Source: AWTP1-13 sp035762425 (GTDB lineage Bacteria > Pseudomonadota > Alphaproteobacteria > Rhizobiales > Hyphomicrobiaceae). Taken from it: a DNA stretch of 30,121 bases. A model generated the notes under the pieces. That model saw nothing but the letters and a program-made list of their open reading frames with translations, was not told the DNA's origin and did no database searches. The stretch spans positions 1 through 30,121 of the forward strand of contig DASTOW010000358.1 of assembly GCA_035762425.1 (NCBI GenBank), in the 5' to 3' direction. This document shows, piece after piece, positions 1 to 8,290 of this stretch. Numbering within the stretch: the first letter of the stretch is position 1; every line of letters begins with the position of its first letter. A program made the position numbers and the translations under genes.

Positions 1-287
1 CGAGGGACTTGCGTCCGAGATCGAGCAACCGGCGTGCGTCGGGCGTGCCCTCGAGGTAGGCGAAGGCGAGCGAGGTGCCGGGGTCATCGAGGAAGGTCGA
101 CAGCAGCTCGGGCGTGGTGACGTCGGTCTCGTTGCCGGTCGAGACGCAGTAGCGGAAGCCCAGGCCCTGCACTTCGGCGAGGTTGACGATGGCGAAGCCG
201 AAGCCGCCGGATTGGAAGGTGCAGGATACGGAGCCGGCGCGCATCGGGCGTGCCCTCGAGGTAGGCGAAGGCGAGCGAGGTGCCGGG
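1..287. repeat. Diverged partial duplication of internal CoA-synthetase coding sequence
   Basis: Bases 1-242 repeat 716-957 with 8 substitutions that I can count, all between about 97 and 235; bases 1-96 are identical. Bases 241-287 then repeat 751-797 with one mismatch, so the segment encoding the DPGTSLAFAYLEGTPDAR motif occurs three times in the window. The junctions fall in short shared words (GCCGG near 237-243 and CCGGG at 283-287). Most differences are silent in the protein frame, so the copy looks like a diverged paralogue or strain variant rather than an exact copy. It runs off the left edge. Confidence 0.85.
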
Positions 288-1457
288 ATCGGCCAGCACG
301 ATGTCGAGCGTGGTGGTGAAGAGAGACATGTCGTTGAACACACCGGCGGTGACGTCGGCCGGGTTGTCGACCGAGCCGAAGGCGGGGATCACCTTGCGCA
401 GCGCGGCGAGCGTGGCGTCGGAAAACTTCGGCAGCGTGAGACCGGCCTGCACCGCGCGGTCGGCGAACACGATGCCGGAGCCGCCGGAGATCGACAGCAC
501 GCCGATCGCCTTGCCTTCCGGCAGGCGGCCGGGCGCGAACAGCTTGGCGATGTCGACGATCGGCTCGACGTCGTCGACTTCGATGAGGCCAGACTGACGC
601 ATGGCGGCGCGGTACAGGTCGTAGCTGCCGGTCATGTTGGCGGTGTGCGAGGCGGCAGCCTGCACGCCGATATCGGTGGTGGCAGCCTTCCAGATCAGCA
701 CCGGCTTGGCGAGCTCGAGGGACTTGCGTCCGAGATCGAGCAACCGGCGTGCGTCGGGCGTGCCCTCGAGGTAGGCGAAGGCGAGCGAGGTGCCGGGGTC
801 ATCGAGGAAGGCCGACAGCAGCTCGGGCGTGGTGACGTCGGTCTCGTTGCCGGTCGAGACGCAGTAGCGGAAGCCCAGGCCCTGCACCTCGGCGAGGTTG
901 ACGATCGCAAAGCCGAAGCCGCCGGACTGGAAGGTGCAGGACACCGGGCCGGCGCGCAGCGCGGTCTCGTCGGTCGGGCTGCCGAACACCGCCCACACGC
1001 GGTCATGCACGGACAGCATGCCCTGGCAGTTGGGGCCGATGACGCGCACGCCGCTGTCGCTGGCGGCTCGCTTCAGCTCGGCTTCCAGAGTGCGACCGGC
1101 AGCGCCGGTTTCGCGGAAGCCGGCGGTCAGCACCACGGCCGCGCGGATGCCGGCCTTGCCGCAGTCGCGAATCGCTTCAGGTACGCCTGCCGCCGGCACA
1201 GCCACGACGGCGAGGTCGCATGCCGCGTCGATGGCCGACACGTGCGAATAGCAGGTCAGGCCGTGCATCTGCGCATACTTGGGGTTGATGGGAAAGATAC
1301 CACCCTTGTAGCCGGCCGCCTGCAGCGCCTTGATCGGGTGGCCGCCGATGCGGGAGAGGTCAGCCGACGCGCCGATGATGGCGATGCCGCGTGGATGCAA
1401 GAGTGGCTGGAAGCTCAAGGCGAACTCCGATTGGTGGGGCGCAATGGCGCGGTCCAT
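84..1457 (-). pseudogene. NDP-forming acyl-CoA synthetase (CoA-binding/succinyl-CoA ligase-like), 3' end scrambled
   Basis: Residues 1-390 look like an intact acetate-CoA-ligase (ADP-forming)-type protein. There is a CoA-binding Rossmann domain (about 20-145, with IAIIGAS and PINPKY), a succinyl-CoA-synthetase-like flavodoxin-fold domain (about 165-300) with the presumed phospho-histidine H271 in SHTANMTGS, and the start of the second ligase domain (DNPADVT, 364-370). At residue 390 the expected continuation is replaced by a repeat of residues 220-238. After residue 408 the reading frame enters a copy of the SCTFQSGG region one base out of register, giving an arginine-rich tail that stops at 84. 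The product is therefore not a normal enzyme. The ATG at 1457 lies inside a REP-like palindrome; a TTG at 1418 preceded by GGAG is a plausible alternative start. A chimeric assembly is the main alternative to a real rearrangement. Confidence 0.7.
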
Positions 1458-1503
1458 TGCGCCATCAAATGGGCGATCGACGCAATACGGCTTCGCCTAT
1501 TGC
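1438..1503. repeat. Pair of REP-like palindromes between divergent genes
   Basis: Two palindromes lie side by side. One is a perfect 10-bp inverted repeat, GGCGCAATGG at 1438-1447 with CCATTGCGCC at 1454-1463. The other pairs GCAATA at 1482-1487 with TATTGC at 1498-1503 and has an inner GGC/GCC stem. Both share the word GCAAT/ATTGC, as expected of a paired REP-type element. They sit between the divergently transcribed CoA synthetase and FAH-family genes and cover the nominal ATG of the former. Confidence 0.6.
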
Positions 1504-1558
1504 ACCCTACACGCGCATGGCCTACGACAGGGCCGACAGCTGCAACCATGGTGTGCGC

Positions 1559-2239
1559 ATGACCTATGTGTTCGAGCCTGCCAGGCAGGCCACCCTGCCC
1601 ATCAAGGGCAGCGACAAACTCTTCCCCATCCATCGCATCTATTGCGTCGGCCGCAATTACGACGAGCATACCAAGGAGATGGGCGGCGACACCAAGGACC
1701 CGCCGTTCTTCTTCCAGAAGAATGCCGACAACGTGGCTACCAACGGCAAGTTTCCCTACCCCTCGCAGACCAAGAACGTGCACTTCGAGATCGAAATGGT
1801 GGTGGGCCTCAAGACCGGCGGCACCAACATCAAGGCGGAAGACGCGCTCAAGCACGTGTTCGGCTATGCGGTTGGCATCGACATGACGCGGCGCGACCTG
1901 CAGGACGTGGCCAAGAAGATGGCGCGCCCATGGGAGGTGGCCAAGGCGTTCGAATATTCGGCGCCGTGCACGGCGCTGGTGCCGGCCGACAGCATCGGCC
2001 ACCCGAAGCAGGGGGCCATCTGGCTCGACGTCAACGGCGAGCGGCGCCAGACGGGCGATTTGAGCCAAATGATCTGGGACGTGCCGAGCCAGATCGCGTT
2101 CCTGTCGACGCTGTTTGAGCTGAAGCCTGGCGATCTGATCTTCTCGGGAACGCCCTCGGGCGTTGGCGCCATCAAGCAAGGAGACCGCATGAAGGCCCAC
2201 ATTGACGGCGTCGGCGACCTTGAGGTGACCGTCGTCTAG
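1559..2239 (+). CDS. Fumarylacetoacetate hydrolase (FAH) family protein, fumarylpyruvate hydrolase-like
   Basis: This 226-residue protein consists of a single FAH domain. It has the family opening IYCVGRNYDEH (28-38) and the PPFFFQK segment (48-54). The metal-binding acidic set is visible as E77 and E79 in HFEIEM and D108 in GIDMTRRD, and a late SGTPSGVG loop is present. The length and the FFFQK segment resemble fumarylpyruvate hydrolases of the gentisate pathway (NagK-like), which cleave fumarylpyruvate to fumarate and pyruvate. No gentisate dioxygenase lies nearby, so the substrate is inference. The ATG at 1559 aligns with the family start; an in-frame ATG at 1517 would add 14 unconserved residues. 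Neither has a strong Shine-Dalgarno sequence. The gene is divergent from the CoA synthetase and stands alone. Confidence 0.85.
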   Translation: MTYVFEPARQATLPIKGSDKLFPIHRIYCVGRNYDEHTKEMGGDTKDPPFFFQKNADNVATNGKFPYPSQTKNVHFEIEMVVGLKTGGTNIKAEDALKHVFGYAVGIDMTRRDLQDVAKKMARPWEVAKAFEYSAPCTALVPADSIGHPKQGAIWLDVNGERRQTGDLSQMIWDVPSQIAFLSTLFELKPGDLIFSGTPSGVGAIKQGDRMKAHIDGVGDLEVTVV

Positions 2240-2250
2240 AGGCGGATCTT

Positions 2251-2278
2251 GATGGTGGAAGCTTGCAGGGCTTCCATC
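2251..2278 (+). terminator. Weak hairpin after the FAH gene
   Basis: GATGGTGGAAGC at 2251-2262 can pair with GCTTCCATC near 2270-2278 (GGAAGC/GCTTCC core), 12 bases after the stop codon. No T-run follows, so it may only stabilise the transcript end. Confidence 0.3.
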
Positions 2279-2352
2279 TGCGTCGCTCGACCCCACCTAT
2301 CGAGGTGAGGCTGGCTGGAGAGTGGCATGGCTGCCCGCCTCCTTGCCGTAGC

Positions 2353-2437
2353 GCGTCTTCGACACGGCGGGCATGGCTGCGCGTCTCCGACACGACGGGC
2401 ATGGCTGCGCGTCTCCGACACGACGCGGGCATGATGC
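2353..2437. repeat. Three tandem copies of a 28-29-bp unit in a non-coding gap
   Basis: The unit starts GCGTCTCCGACACGAC and ends GGGCATGGCTGC. Copies are at 2353-2380, 2381-2408 and 2409-2437, the last slightly longer and ending GATGC. A further GGCATGGCTGC lies just upstream near 2324. There are no spacers between units, so this is not a CRISPR. The gap 2240-2687 (448 bases) holds this repeat and no gene I can support. Confidence 0.75.
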
Positions 2438-2687
2438 GGGCTGTCAAAGGTGTTGACGCTCGCACGCATCATGCGCGCAGGCGGAGGTCCATGCAGGTCC
2501 CCCGTTGACCTTCGATCTGCTTGCATGGACTGCTGGTTTCAGCGGCTGGCCTCAGCAACCGTGGCGTGAGCCGGACCGGCCTTTCCTGCAACTGCGACAG
2601 CCTGCCCGTAAACCACGCCGAGTTTGCGGCTTGGACGGCGGCAGTGTTTGCGCTTAGCTGCGCCTCACCAAAAACGGGGGAGCAGCC

Positions 2688-3266
2688 ATGTCGCATGGAG
2701 CCGGGCACGGCCTTGTCGAGGGCGAGAACAAGAAGATCGCCATTCTGATTTCGGTGCTGGCGCTGTTCCTCGCCATTGCCGAGACGTTGGGCAAGAGCGC
2801 GCAGACGGACGCGCTGAGCTACAACGTCGAAGCCTCCAACCTGTGGGCCTTCTTCCAGGCCAAGACCATCCGCAAGACCACCATGGAAACGGCGGCTGAG
2901 CAGATGGAGATCGACGTGCAGCTGGCACGCGATCCGGCGGTGAAGGAGATTCTTGGCAAGCGTGTCGATGGCTGGAAGGCGCGGGCCGCGACCTATGAGT
3001 CGGAGCCCAAGCCGAACGGCAAGGGCGAAGGGCGCAAGGAGTTGATGGCGCGCGCCCTGGCCGCCGAAGCGAAGCGCGACCTGGCGATGGCCAAGTACCA
3101 CAAGTTCGAATACGGCTCGGCAGCGTTCCAGATCGGCATCGTGCTGGCCTCCTCGTACCTGATCACCGGCGTGGTCCACCTGCTGTGGGGCGCGTGCGGC
3201 CTTGGCATGCTGGGCGTGCTGTTCTCCGTAGTCGGGATGCTCGCGCCGACCATGCACGTATTCTGA
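2688..3266 (+). CDS. DUF4337 family inner-membrane protein
   Basis: This 192-residue protein has a membrane helix near the N-terminus (about 17-34, IAILISVLALFLAIAET). A conserved region follows with SYNVEASNLWAFFQAKTIRK. A charged, probably coiled middle section comes next (about 65-135), and then two hydrophobic segments near the C-terminus (about 145-190, including IGIVLASSYLITGVVH). This layout is that of DUF4337, a proteobacterial family of unknown function. The start ATG at 2688 is preceded by GGGGGAG at a proper distance. It is followed 111 bases later by the ThDP-enzyme gene, without obvious functional linkage. Confidence 0.85.
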   Translation: MSHGAGHGLVEGENKKIAILISVLALFLAIAETLGKSAQTDALSYNVEASNLWAFFQAKTIRKTTMETAAEQMEIDVQLARDPAVKEILGKRVDGWKARAATYESEPKPNGKGEGRKELMARALAAEAKRDLAMAKYHKFEYGSAAFQIGIVLASSYLITGVVHLLWGACGLGMLGVLFSVVGMLAPTMHVF

Positions 3267-3377
3267 TTTGCGCGTTCTGGTTTGCGACGGGCGGGTGGCG
3301 GGACGCCCCCTGCTGTGCTTGGATGCGCCCGACCTCGCGCGCTGCCGCGCGTCCTTGCCAATATCCGGAGCTTGCCG

Positions 3378-5036
3378 ATGCCGCGTCGTGCCGCCGATCT
3401 ACTCGTCGATTGCCTGGCCGCGCACGGCGTAGACCGTGTGTTCTGCGTGCCGGGCGAAAGCTATCTGGCCGCACTCGACGCCCTGCACGACAGCAACGCC
3501 ATCGAGACGGTGATCTGCCGGCATGAGGGCGGCGCCGGATTTGCGGCGATCGGTGATGCCAAGCTGACCGGCCGGCCCGGCGTCGCGTTCGTTAGCCGCG
3601 GCCCCGGCGCCACCAACGCTTCGATCGCCGTGCATGTGGCCGAGCAGGACGCTGTGCCGCTGGTGCTGTTCATCGGCCAGGTGCCGCGCGCCGAGATCGG
3701 GCGGCGCTCGTTCCAGGAGGTGGACTACGCCAAGACGTTCGCCGACATGGCGAAGGCCGTGTACCTGATCCAGGACGGAGCGCGGATCGGCGAGACCGTT
3801 GCGCGAGCGTTCGTGGAGGCGCAGACGCCGACGCCGGGACCGGTCCTGGTGGTGCTGCCCGAGGATATGCTGGAGGACAGTGTTGAGGCATCGGTGGTGG
3901 AACCGGTGGCGGTGCCGCGGGCCGGAACTCCGTCCGGACGGGAGCTCGACGCGGTCCTGGCGCGCCTTGCCAAGTCGGAGCGGCCGCTGCTGATCGCCGG
4001 CGGCGGTGATCTCGGCACGGCGCACGGGCGGCAGGCGCTGAAGGCGGCCTCGGAGGCGCACCAGCTGCCGGTGGCGCTGACCTTCAAGCGGCAGGACTAT
4101 TTTCCCAACACGCATCCCCACTATGTCGGGCACCTGGGCTTCAAGATGCCGAAGGCGACGGTCGACCGCTACCTGGGGGCGGACCTCATCCTCGCCGTCG
4201 GCACGCGGCTCGGCGAGGCGACCACGCAAGGCTATACGCTGCCGCAGTCGCCGCATCCGACCCAGCCGCTGATCCACGTGCACGACGATGCGCGCCAGAT
4301 CGGCCGCAACTACGCGGCGGCGCATGCGCTGATCGCCGATCCGATCGCGTTCCTGGAGGCGCTGGCGGCGGCGCGGCCCGGTGCAGCATCGCCAAAGCGT
4401 GCGCAGTGGCTGAAGACGCTGCGCGAACCGGTTGCCAAGAGCATGGTGTGGTCGCCGCCGGCCGACGGGCTGATGGATATGGGCCCGGTGGTTGCGGCAC
4501 TGGCCGAGACGGTGGAGAAGGATGCGATCTTCGTCACAGACGCCGGCAATTTCTCCGGCTGGCTGCACCGGCATTTCCCGTTCTCGGGCGAGCACACGAT
4601 GATCGGTTGCGTCGGCGGCGCGATGGGCATCGGTATGCCGGCGGCGGTGGCGGCCGCGCTACGCTACCCGAAGCGGCAGGTGATCTTGTTCCTCGGCGAC
4701 GGTGGGGCTTTGATGTCGGGCTCGGAACTCGCCACGGCCATGCAGTATGGCGCCAAGGTCAAGACCTTCATTTCCAACAACGGCAGCTACGGCACCATCC
4801 GCATGCATCAGGAGGCGGCCTACAAGGGCCGAGTGCACGGCACGCAGCTCACCAATCCGGACTTCGCCAAGTGGGCCGAGAGCTTCGGTGCGCTTGGGCT
4901 CAGTCTCGACAAGATCGAGGATGCGCCGCGCGTCGTCGGGCAGGCGATGGCGCACGACGGATCGGTGGTCGTGGATGTGAAGACGGCGGTCGAGCACGTC
5001 AGCCCGTTCGCCACTATTGCGTCGTTGCGTGCTTGA
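3378..5036 (+). CDS. ThDP-dependent acetolactate-synthase-like enzyme
   Basis: This 552-residue protein has the three-domain layout of the acetolactate synthase / benzoylformate decarboxylase superfamily. The N-terminal pyrimidine-binding domain carries the catalytic glutamate E50 in ICRHEGGAGFAA and the RGPGATNA loop. A central domain covers about 190-330. The C-terminal pyrophosphate-binding domain has GDGG at 440-443 and the downstream SNNGSYGTI segment, which together bind ThDP and Mg2+. It lacks the features that would make it a clear IlvB, and no regulatory subunit gene follows; the substrate is unknown. ATG 3378 is chosen because the family homology begins there and GGAG lies 9 bases upstream; an upstream in-frame ATG at 3282 would add a low-complexity tail. 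It forms a two-gene unit with the dehydrogenase 13 bases downstream. Confidence 0.88.
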   Translation: MPRRAADLLVDCLAAHGVDRVFCVPGESYLAALDALHDSNAIETVICRHEGGAGFAAIGDAKLTGRPGVAFVSRGPGATNASIAVHVAEQDAVPLVLFIGQVPRAEIGRRSFQEVDYAKTFADMAKAVYLIQDGARIGETVARAFVEAQTPTPGPVLVVLPEDMLEDSVEASVVEPVAVPRAGTPSGRELDAVLARLAKSERPLLIAGGGDLGTAHGRQALKAASEAHQLPVALTFKRQDYFPNTHPHYVGHLGFKMPKATVDRYLGADLILAVGTRLGEATTQGYTLPQSPHPTQPLIHVHDDARQIGRNYAAAHALIADPIAFLEALAAARPGAASPKRAQWLKTLREPVAKSMVWSPPADGLMDMGPVVAALAETVEKDAIFVTDAGNFSGWLHRHFPFSGEHTMIGCVGGAMGIGMPAAVAAALRYPKRQVILFLGDGGALMSGSELATAMQYGAKVKTFISNNGSYGTIRMHQEAAYKGRVHGTQLTNPDFAKWAESFGALGLSLDKIEDAPRVVGQAMAHDGSVVVDVKTAVEHVSPFATIASLRA

Positions 5037-5049
5037 GGGAGTATCCGAC

Positions 5050-5772
5050 ATGGACAAGCGCGTGACGCTCGTGACGGGCGTGAGCAAGGGCATCGGCAAG
5101 GCGGTAGCCGAGGAGATGACGGCACGCGGGCATCATGTGGTTGGGATGTCGCGGTCACGGCCGGGCGACTGGTTCAAAGGTGCGTTCGCGGCGGTCGATT
5201 TCGCCGACGCTGCCGCGACCAAGGATGCGCTGGCGCGCGTGGTCAAGGAGCATCGCATTAGCGGGCTGGTCAACAACGCCGGCGTGTCGAATGCCAAGCG
5301 CACGGAGGATGTGGCGCTGGAGGATATCGACAAGGTGATGGGCGTGAACTTCCGAGCGCTCGTGCAATGCATCCAGGCGGTGCTGCCCGGCATGCGGCAA
5401 GCCAAGTACGGCCGCGTCGTCAATATCGGGTCGCGCGCAGCGCTCGGACGCCAGAGCCGCATTGTCTACGGCAGCAGCAAGGCGGCGGTGGCCTCGATGA
5501 CGCGTTCGCTGGCGCTGGAGGTGGCGAGCGAAGGCATTACCGTCAATTGCGTGGCGCCGGGTCCGGTGGAGACCGAGCTGTTCCTGCAGAACCACCCGCA
5601 TGGCTCGCCGGAGCGCAAGAAGATCGCGGGCGCCGTGCCGATGGATCGCATCGGCACGCCCAAGGAAGTGGCTGCGGCCTGCGCCTATTTCCTGTCCGAG
5701 GAGGCCGCCTATACCACCGGGCAGGTGCTGTACGTGTGCGGCGGCCTGTCGGTTGGAAGTGCGCTGTCGTGA
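5050..5772 (+). CDS. Short-chain dehydrogenase/reductase (FabG-like)
   Basis: This 240-residue classical SDR has the cofactor motif TGVSKGIG (9-16), NNAG (75-78), and catalytic N100, S128, Y140 and K144 (YGSSK). The C-terminal CVAPGPVETEL segment is typical of 3-oxoacyl-ACP-reductase-like members. Position 33 onward reads MSRSRPGD; the basic residues there would suit NADP(H), but this is weak evidence. It starts 13 bases after the ThDP enzyme with GAGGGAG overlapping the upstream stop, so the two are probably co-translated. The ThDP enzyme may make a 2-hydroxyketone that this enzyme reduces; that link is inference. Confidence 0.9.
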   Translation: MDKRVTLVTGVSKGIGKAVAEEMTARGHHVVGMSRSRPGDWFKGAFAAVDFADAAATKDALARVVKEHRISGLVNNAGVSNAKRTEDVALEDIDKVMGVNFRALVQCIQAVLPGMRQAKYGRVVNIGSRAALGRQSRIVYGSSKAAVASMTRSLALEVASEGITVNCVAPGPVETELFLQNHPHGSPERKKIAGAVPMDRIGTPKEVAAACAYFLSEEAAYTTGQVLYVCGGLSVGSALS

Positions 5773-5830
5773 TGGGAGCTAGGTCATGCCCGCGGCCCGG
5801 CAGGTTGCGTTGCGGTAGCTGCGGGCCGCG

Positions 5831-6994
5831 TCAGCGGTTGGCCGGCCAGGGGTTGCGCTGCAGCAGGATGTTGGAGTCGACCTGCTTGATGTCGCGCAGG
5901 CCGCACAGCGCCATGGTCATGTCGAGCTCCTTGCGGATGATGTCGAGCGACATCGTCACGCCGGCCTGGCCCATGGCGCCGAGGCCGTAGATGTATGAAC
6001 GGCCGATCATCACGCCCCTGGCGCCGAGCGCCAGCGCCTTGATGACGTCCTGGCCGGTGCGAACGCCGCCGTCCATCAGCACCTCCATGCGATTGCCGAC
6101 GGTGCGGACGATCTCGGGTAGCGCAGAGATCGACGACTGCGCGCCGTCGAGCTGGCGGCCGCCGTGGTTGGAGACGATCAGCGCGTCGGCGCCGCTCTTC
6201 ACGGCAAGCTCGGCATCCTCCGGATCCATGATGCCCTTCAGGATCAGCTTGCCGCCCCAGCGGTCCTTGATGCGCTTCACCTCGTCCCAGTTGAGGCGCG
6301 GGTCGAACTGCTCGGCGGTCCAGGAGGCGAGCGCGCTCAGGTCTTTGACGCCCTTCGCATGGCCGACGATGTTGCGGAAGCTGCGCCGCTTGGTGCCGAG
6401 CATGCCCGTCCACCAGCGCGGCTTGGTCGCAATGTTGGCGATGTTGGCGAGCGTCATCTTGGGCGGCGCGGACAGGCCGTTCTTCAGGTCCTTGTGGCGC
6501 TGCGCCAGAATCTGCAGGTCGAGGGTCAGCACCAGCGCCGAGCAGCGGGCGGCCTGCGCGCGGCCGATGAGGCGGTCGACGAAATCCTTGTCGCGCATGA
6601 CGTAGAGTTGAAACCAGAAGGGCTCATTGGTGTTCTCAGCCACGTCCTCGATGGAGCAGATGCTCATGGTGGAGAGCGTGAAGGGGATGCCGGCGGCTGC
6701 GGCCGCGCGCGCCGCCAGGATCTCGCCGTCCGGGTGCTGCATGCCGGTCATGCCGACCGGCGCCAGGGCGACCGGCATGTTGACCGGTTGGCCGACGAAC
6801 GTCGTCGCCAGCGTGCGGTTCGACATGTCGACGGCGACGCGCTGGCGCAGCAGGATTTTCTGGAAGTCGGATTCGTTGGCCCGGTAGGTGCTTTCGGTCC
6901 AGGAGCCCGAGTCGGCATAGTCGTAGAACATCTTGGGCACGCGGCGCTTGGCGAGCACGCGCAAATCCTCGATGCAGGTGATGACCTCGGACAT
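5831..6994 (-). CDS. FMN-dependent alpha-hydroxy-acid oxidase / L-lactate dehydrogenase family
   Basis: This 387-residue TIM-barrel flavoprotein belongs to the LldD/glycolate-oxidase family, which oxidises L-2-hydroxy acids to 2-oxo acids. Visible family signatures are the N-terminal RRVPKMFYDYADSG (17-30), APVGMTGMQHPDGE (78-91), WFQLYVMRD (127-135), the FMN-contacting K253, and the active-site SNHGGRQLDG (275-284) with catalytic H277 and substrate-binding R280. MDGGVRTGQDV and ALGARGVMIGR form the phosphate site. ATG 6994 is favoured over the upstream 7048 because a strong GGGAGGAG precedes it. Lactate, glycolate or mandelate cannot be told apart by eye. It converges on the SDR gene and stands alone. 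Confidence 0.92.
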   Translation of the reverse strand: MSEVITCIEDLRVLAKRRVPKMFYDYADSGSWTESTYRANESDFQKILLRQRVAVDMSNRTLATTFVGQPVNMPVALAPVGMTGMQHPDGEILAARAAAAAGIPFTLSTMSICSIEDVAENTNEPFWFQLYVMRDKDFVDRLIGRAQAARCSALVLTLDLQILAQRHKDLKNGLSAPPKMTLANIANIATKPRWWTGMLGTKRRSFRNIVGHAKGVKDLSALASWTAEQFDPRLNWDEVKRIKDRWGGKLILKGIMDPEDAELAVKSGADALIVSNHGGRQLDGAQSSISALPEIVRTVGNRMEVLMDGGVRTGQDVIKALALGARGVMIGRSYIYGLGAMGQAGVTMSLDIIRKELDMTMALCGLRDIKQVDSNILLQRNPWPANR

Positions 6995-7219
6995 GTCGAC
7001 TTTCTCCTCCCGCGGCGCGCTTGGGGCGCGCCTCTCGTCGCTTTCCACCAGACCCGGACGCGATGATCAAGCCCTAAGGGTGCTCCCGCATCAACATGCC
7101 CGCCACCTTGCTGCTGCGGTGCAGCGACGCTGTCCGGGCTCCGTCCCGCTGGCGGGCGCTGCGGCAGGTGAGCCCTTGGGCCAGCTGCGAGGCTGGCCAG
7201 CCGACCAACGCCGGGCCTA

Positions 7220-8017
7220 TTAGCCCGACAGGCCTATGCTCGTAACCTCGCCCGATGCCTTGGTCCGCAGCTCGATCCAGTGGCCGGCAAACAGGTCGCC
7301 AGGGGAGAGGTAGATGTAGAGATGACCGCGGGCGTCACGCCGCGCCGATTGCAGCGTGAGTGATGCCATGAACTCCTCCAGGTCGAGAACGGCGTGCTCG
7401 TCTTCATTGCGCCAGGTGTCATTGTAGAGCGCCAGCAGCTCGTCAGCGGCAGCCCCCATATATCGGGGAAGCTCGCGCTCCAGCTGTTCAAACGAGCTGC
7501 GGCTGCGCTCGATCAGCTCCCGGTCCTGCCCGCTGTCGTCGTCCTCGGTCGCACGTTCAAGGCTCAACTCATAGGAACCCGCGCCCGCGCTGCGCCGGCC
7601 GTCGTAGGCGTTGAGACGCCGGTCCAGTTGCAACGCGCCGAAGAACGGGTCGTGGACGATCACGGGCCGGCGCTGCTTGTCCACCCATGCCGCCAAAACC
7701 TCGTCGCTGACGGTGTTGTTTACGACGGCGACGAGTTTGCCCTCCCACCGCTTCGTGCCTGCCTCGTACTCCCGCCAGTGCGGGGTGTCCGACAGGCGTA
7801 AGCGCACCAACCCCAATTCCGGCAGGCCTGCACGCAATTGGTCGAGGTCGGGCAGTTTCAGCCCGGCTTTCAGCAGGAAGATTTCCTTCTCGAAGAGCGT
7901 ACCAGCCGCATCGCGCCAGGGGCGCAATGATACGCCCAATGTCCATAATCCCTTGTCTTCCCCATATCCGGCCGGGCCGAGAGGCGTGACGACGCCCGTG
8001 ATCTCCAACACTGACAC
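7220..8017 (-). CDS. DUF2262 domain protein
   Basis: This is a 265-residue soluble protein. The second half carries the DUF2262 pattern: HDPFFGALQLDRR (about 122-134), a middle acidic stretch with EDDDSGQDRE, and a C-terminal region with LLALYNDTWRNEDE, EEFMASLTLQS, and SPGDLFAGHWIELR. The function of the family is unknown. The first 110 residues are a separate beta-rich part that I do not recognise. Translation probably starts at GTG 8017, which has a strong GGAGGAG 7 bases upstream. No operon partner is evident. Confidence 0.75.
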   Translation of the reverse strand: MSVLEITGVVTPLGPAGYGEDKGLWTLGVSLRPWRDAAGTLFEKEIFLLKAGLKLPDLDQLRAGLPELGLVRLRLSDTPHWREYEAGTKRWEGKLVAVVNNTVSDEVLAAWVDKQRRPVIVHDPFFGALQLDRRLNAYDGRRSAGAGSYELSLERATEDDDSGQDRELIERSRSSFEQLERELPRYMGAAADELLALYNDTWRNEDEHAVLDLEEFMASLTLQSARRDARGHLYIYLSPGDLFAGHWIELRTKASGEVTSIGLSG

Positions 8018-8171
8018 GATCAGGCTCCTCCGTGCAGGCGACCATCAGCGCACGCATCCGTGTCGCGCGCATGGCCCGCTTTCGGCGGGGACGTGCGTTG
8101 TTGGCGCGATTTTCGCTGTGAAAGCGGCCCTCGGACTTGCACAGAGCGTGGCAATTGCGTCACGTCCTAGG

Positions 8172-8187
8172 CCTTTGATTTCAAAGG
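8172..8187. promoter_or_regulatory. 16-bp palindrome upstream of the HU-like gene
   Basis: CCTTTGA and TCAAAGG form a perfect 7-bp inverted repeat with a 2-base centre, 103 bases before the HU-like start codon. The surrounding stretch 8170-8290 is more A/T-rich than its neighbours and must hold the promoter. An operator role is inference. Confidence 0.4.
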
Positions 8188-8290
8188 ACTCCATTTCTCG
8201 TTCCCAAAATCCGCGAACACAAATATGCGCTGAAGAATCAATGCGCTTTCCGAAACAATTTGAGTGTCTATCTCAACAGAGGGGCAGAAC

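Noticed and set aside
183..1562. Long plus-strand open frame of 459 codons opposite the CoA synthetase
   Set aside because: It is the antisense shadow of a recognisable enzyme in high-G+C DNA and has no family resemblance of its own.
2353..2437. Possible CRISPR array
   Set aside because: The units are directly adjacent without unique spacers, only three copies exist, and no cas genes are near.
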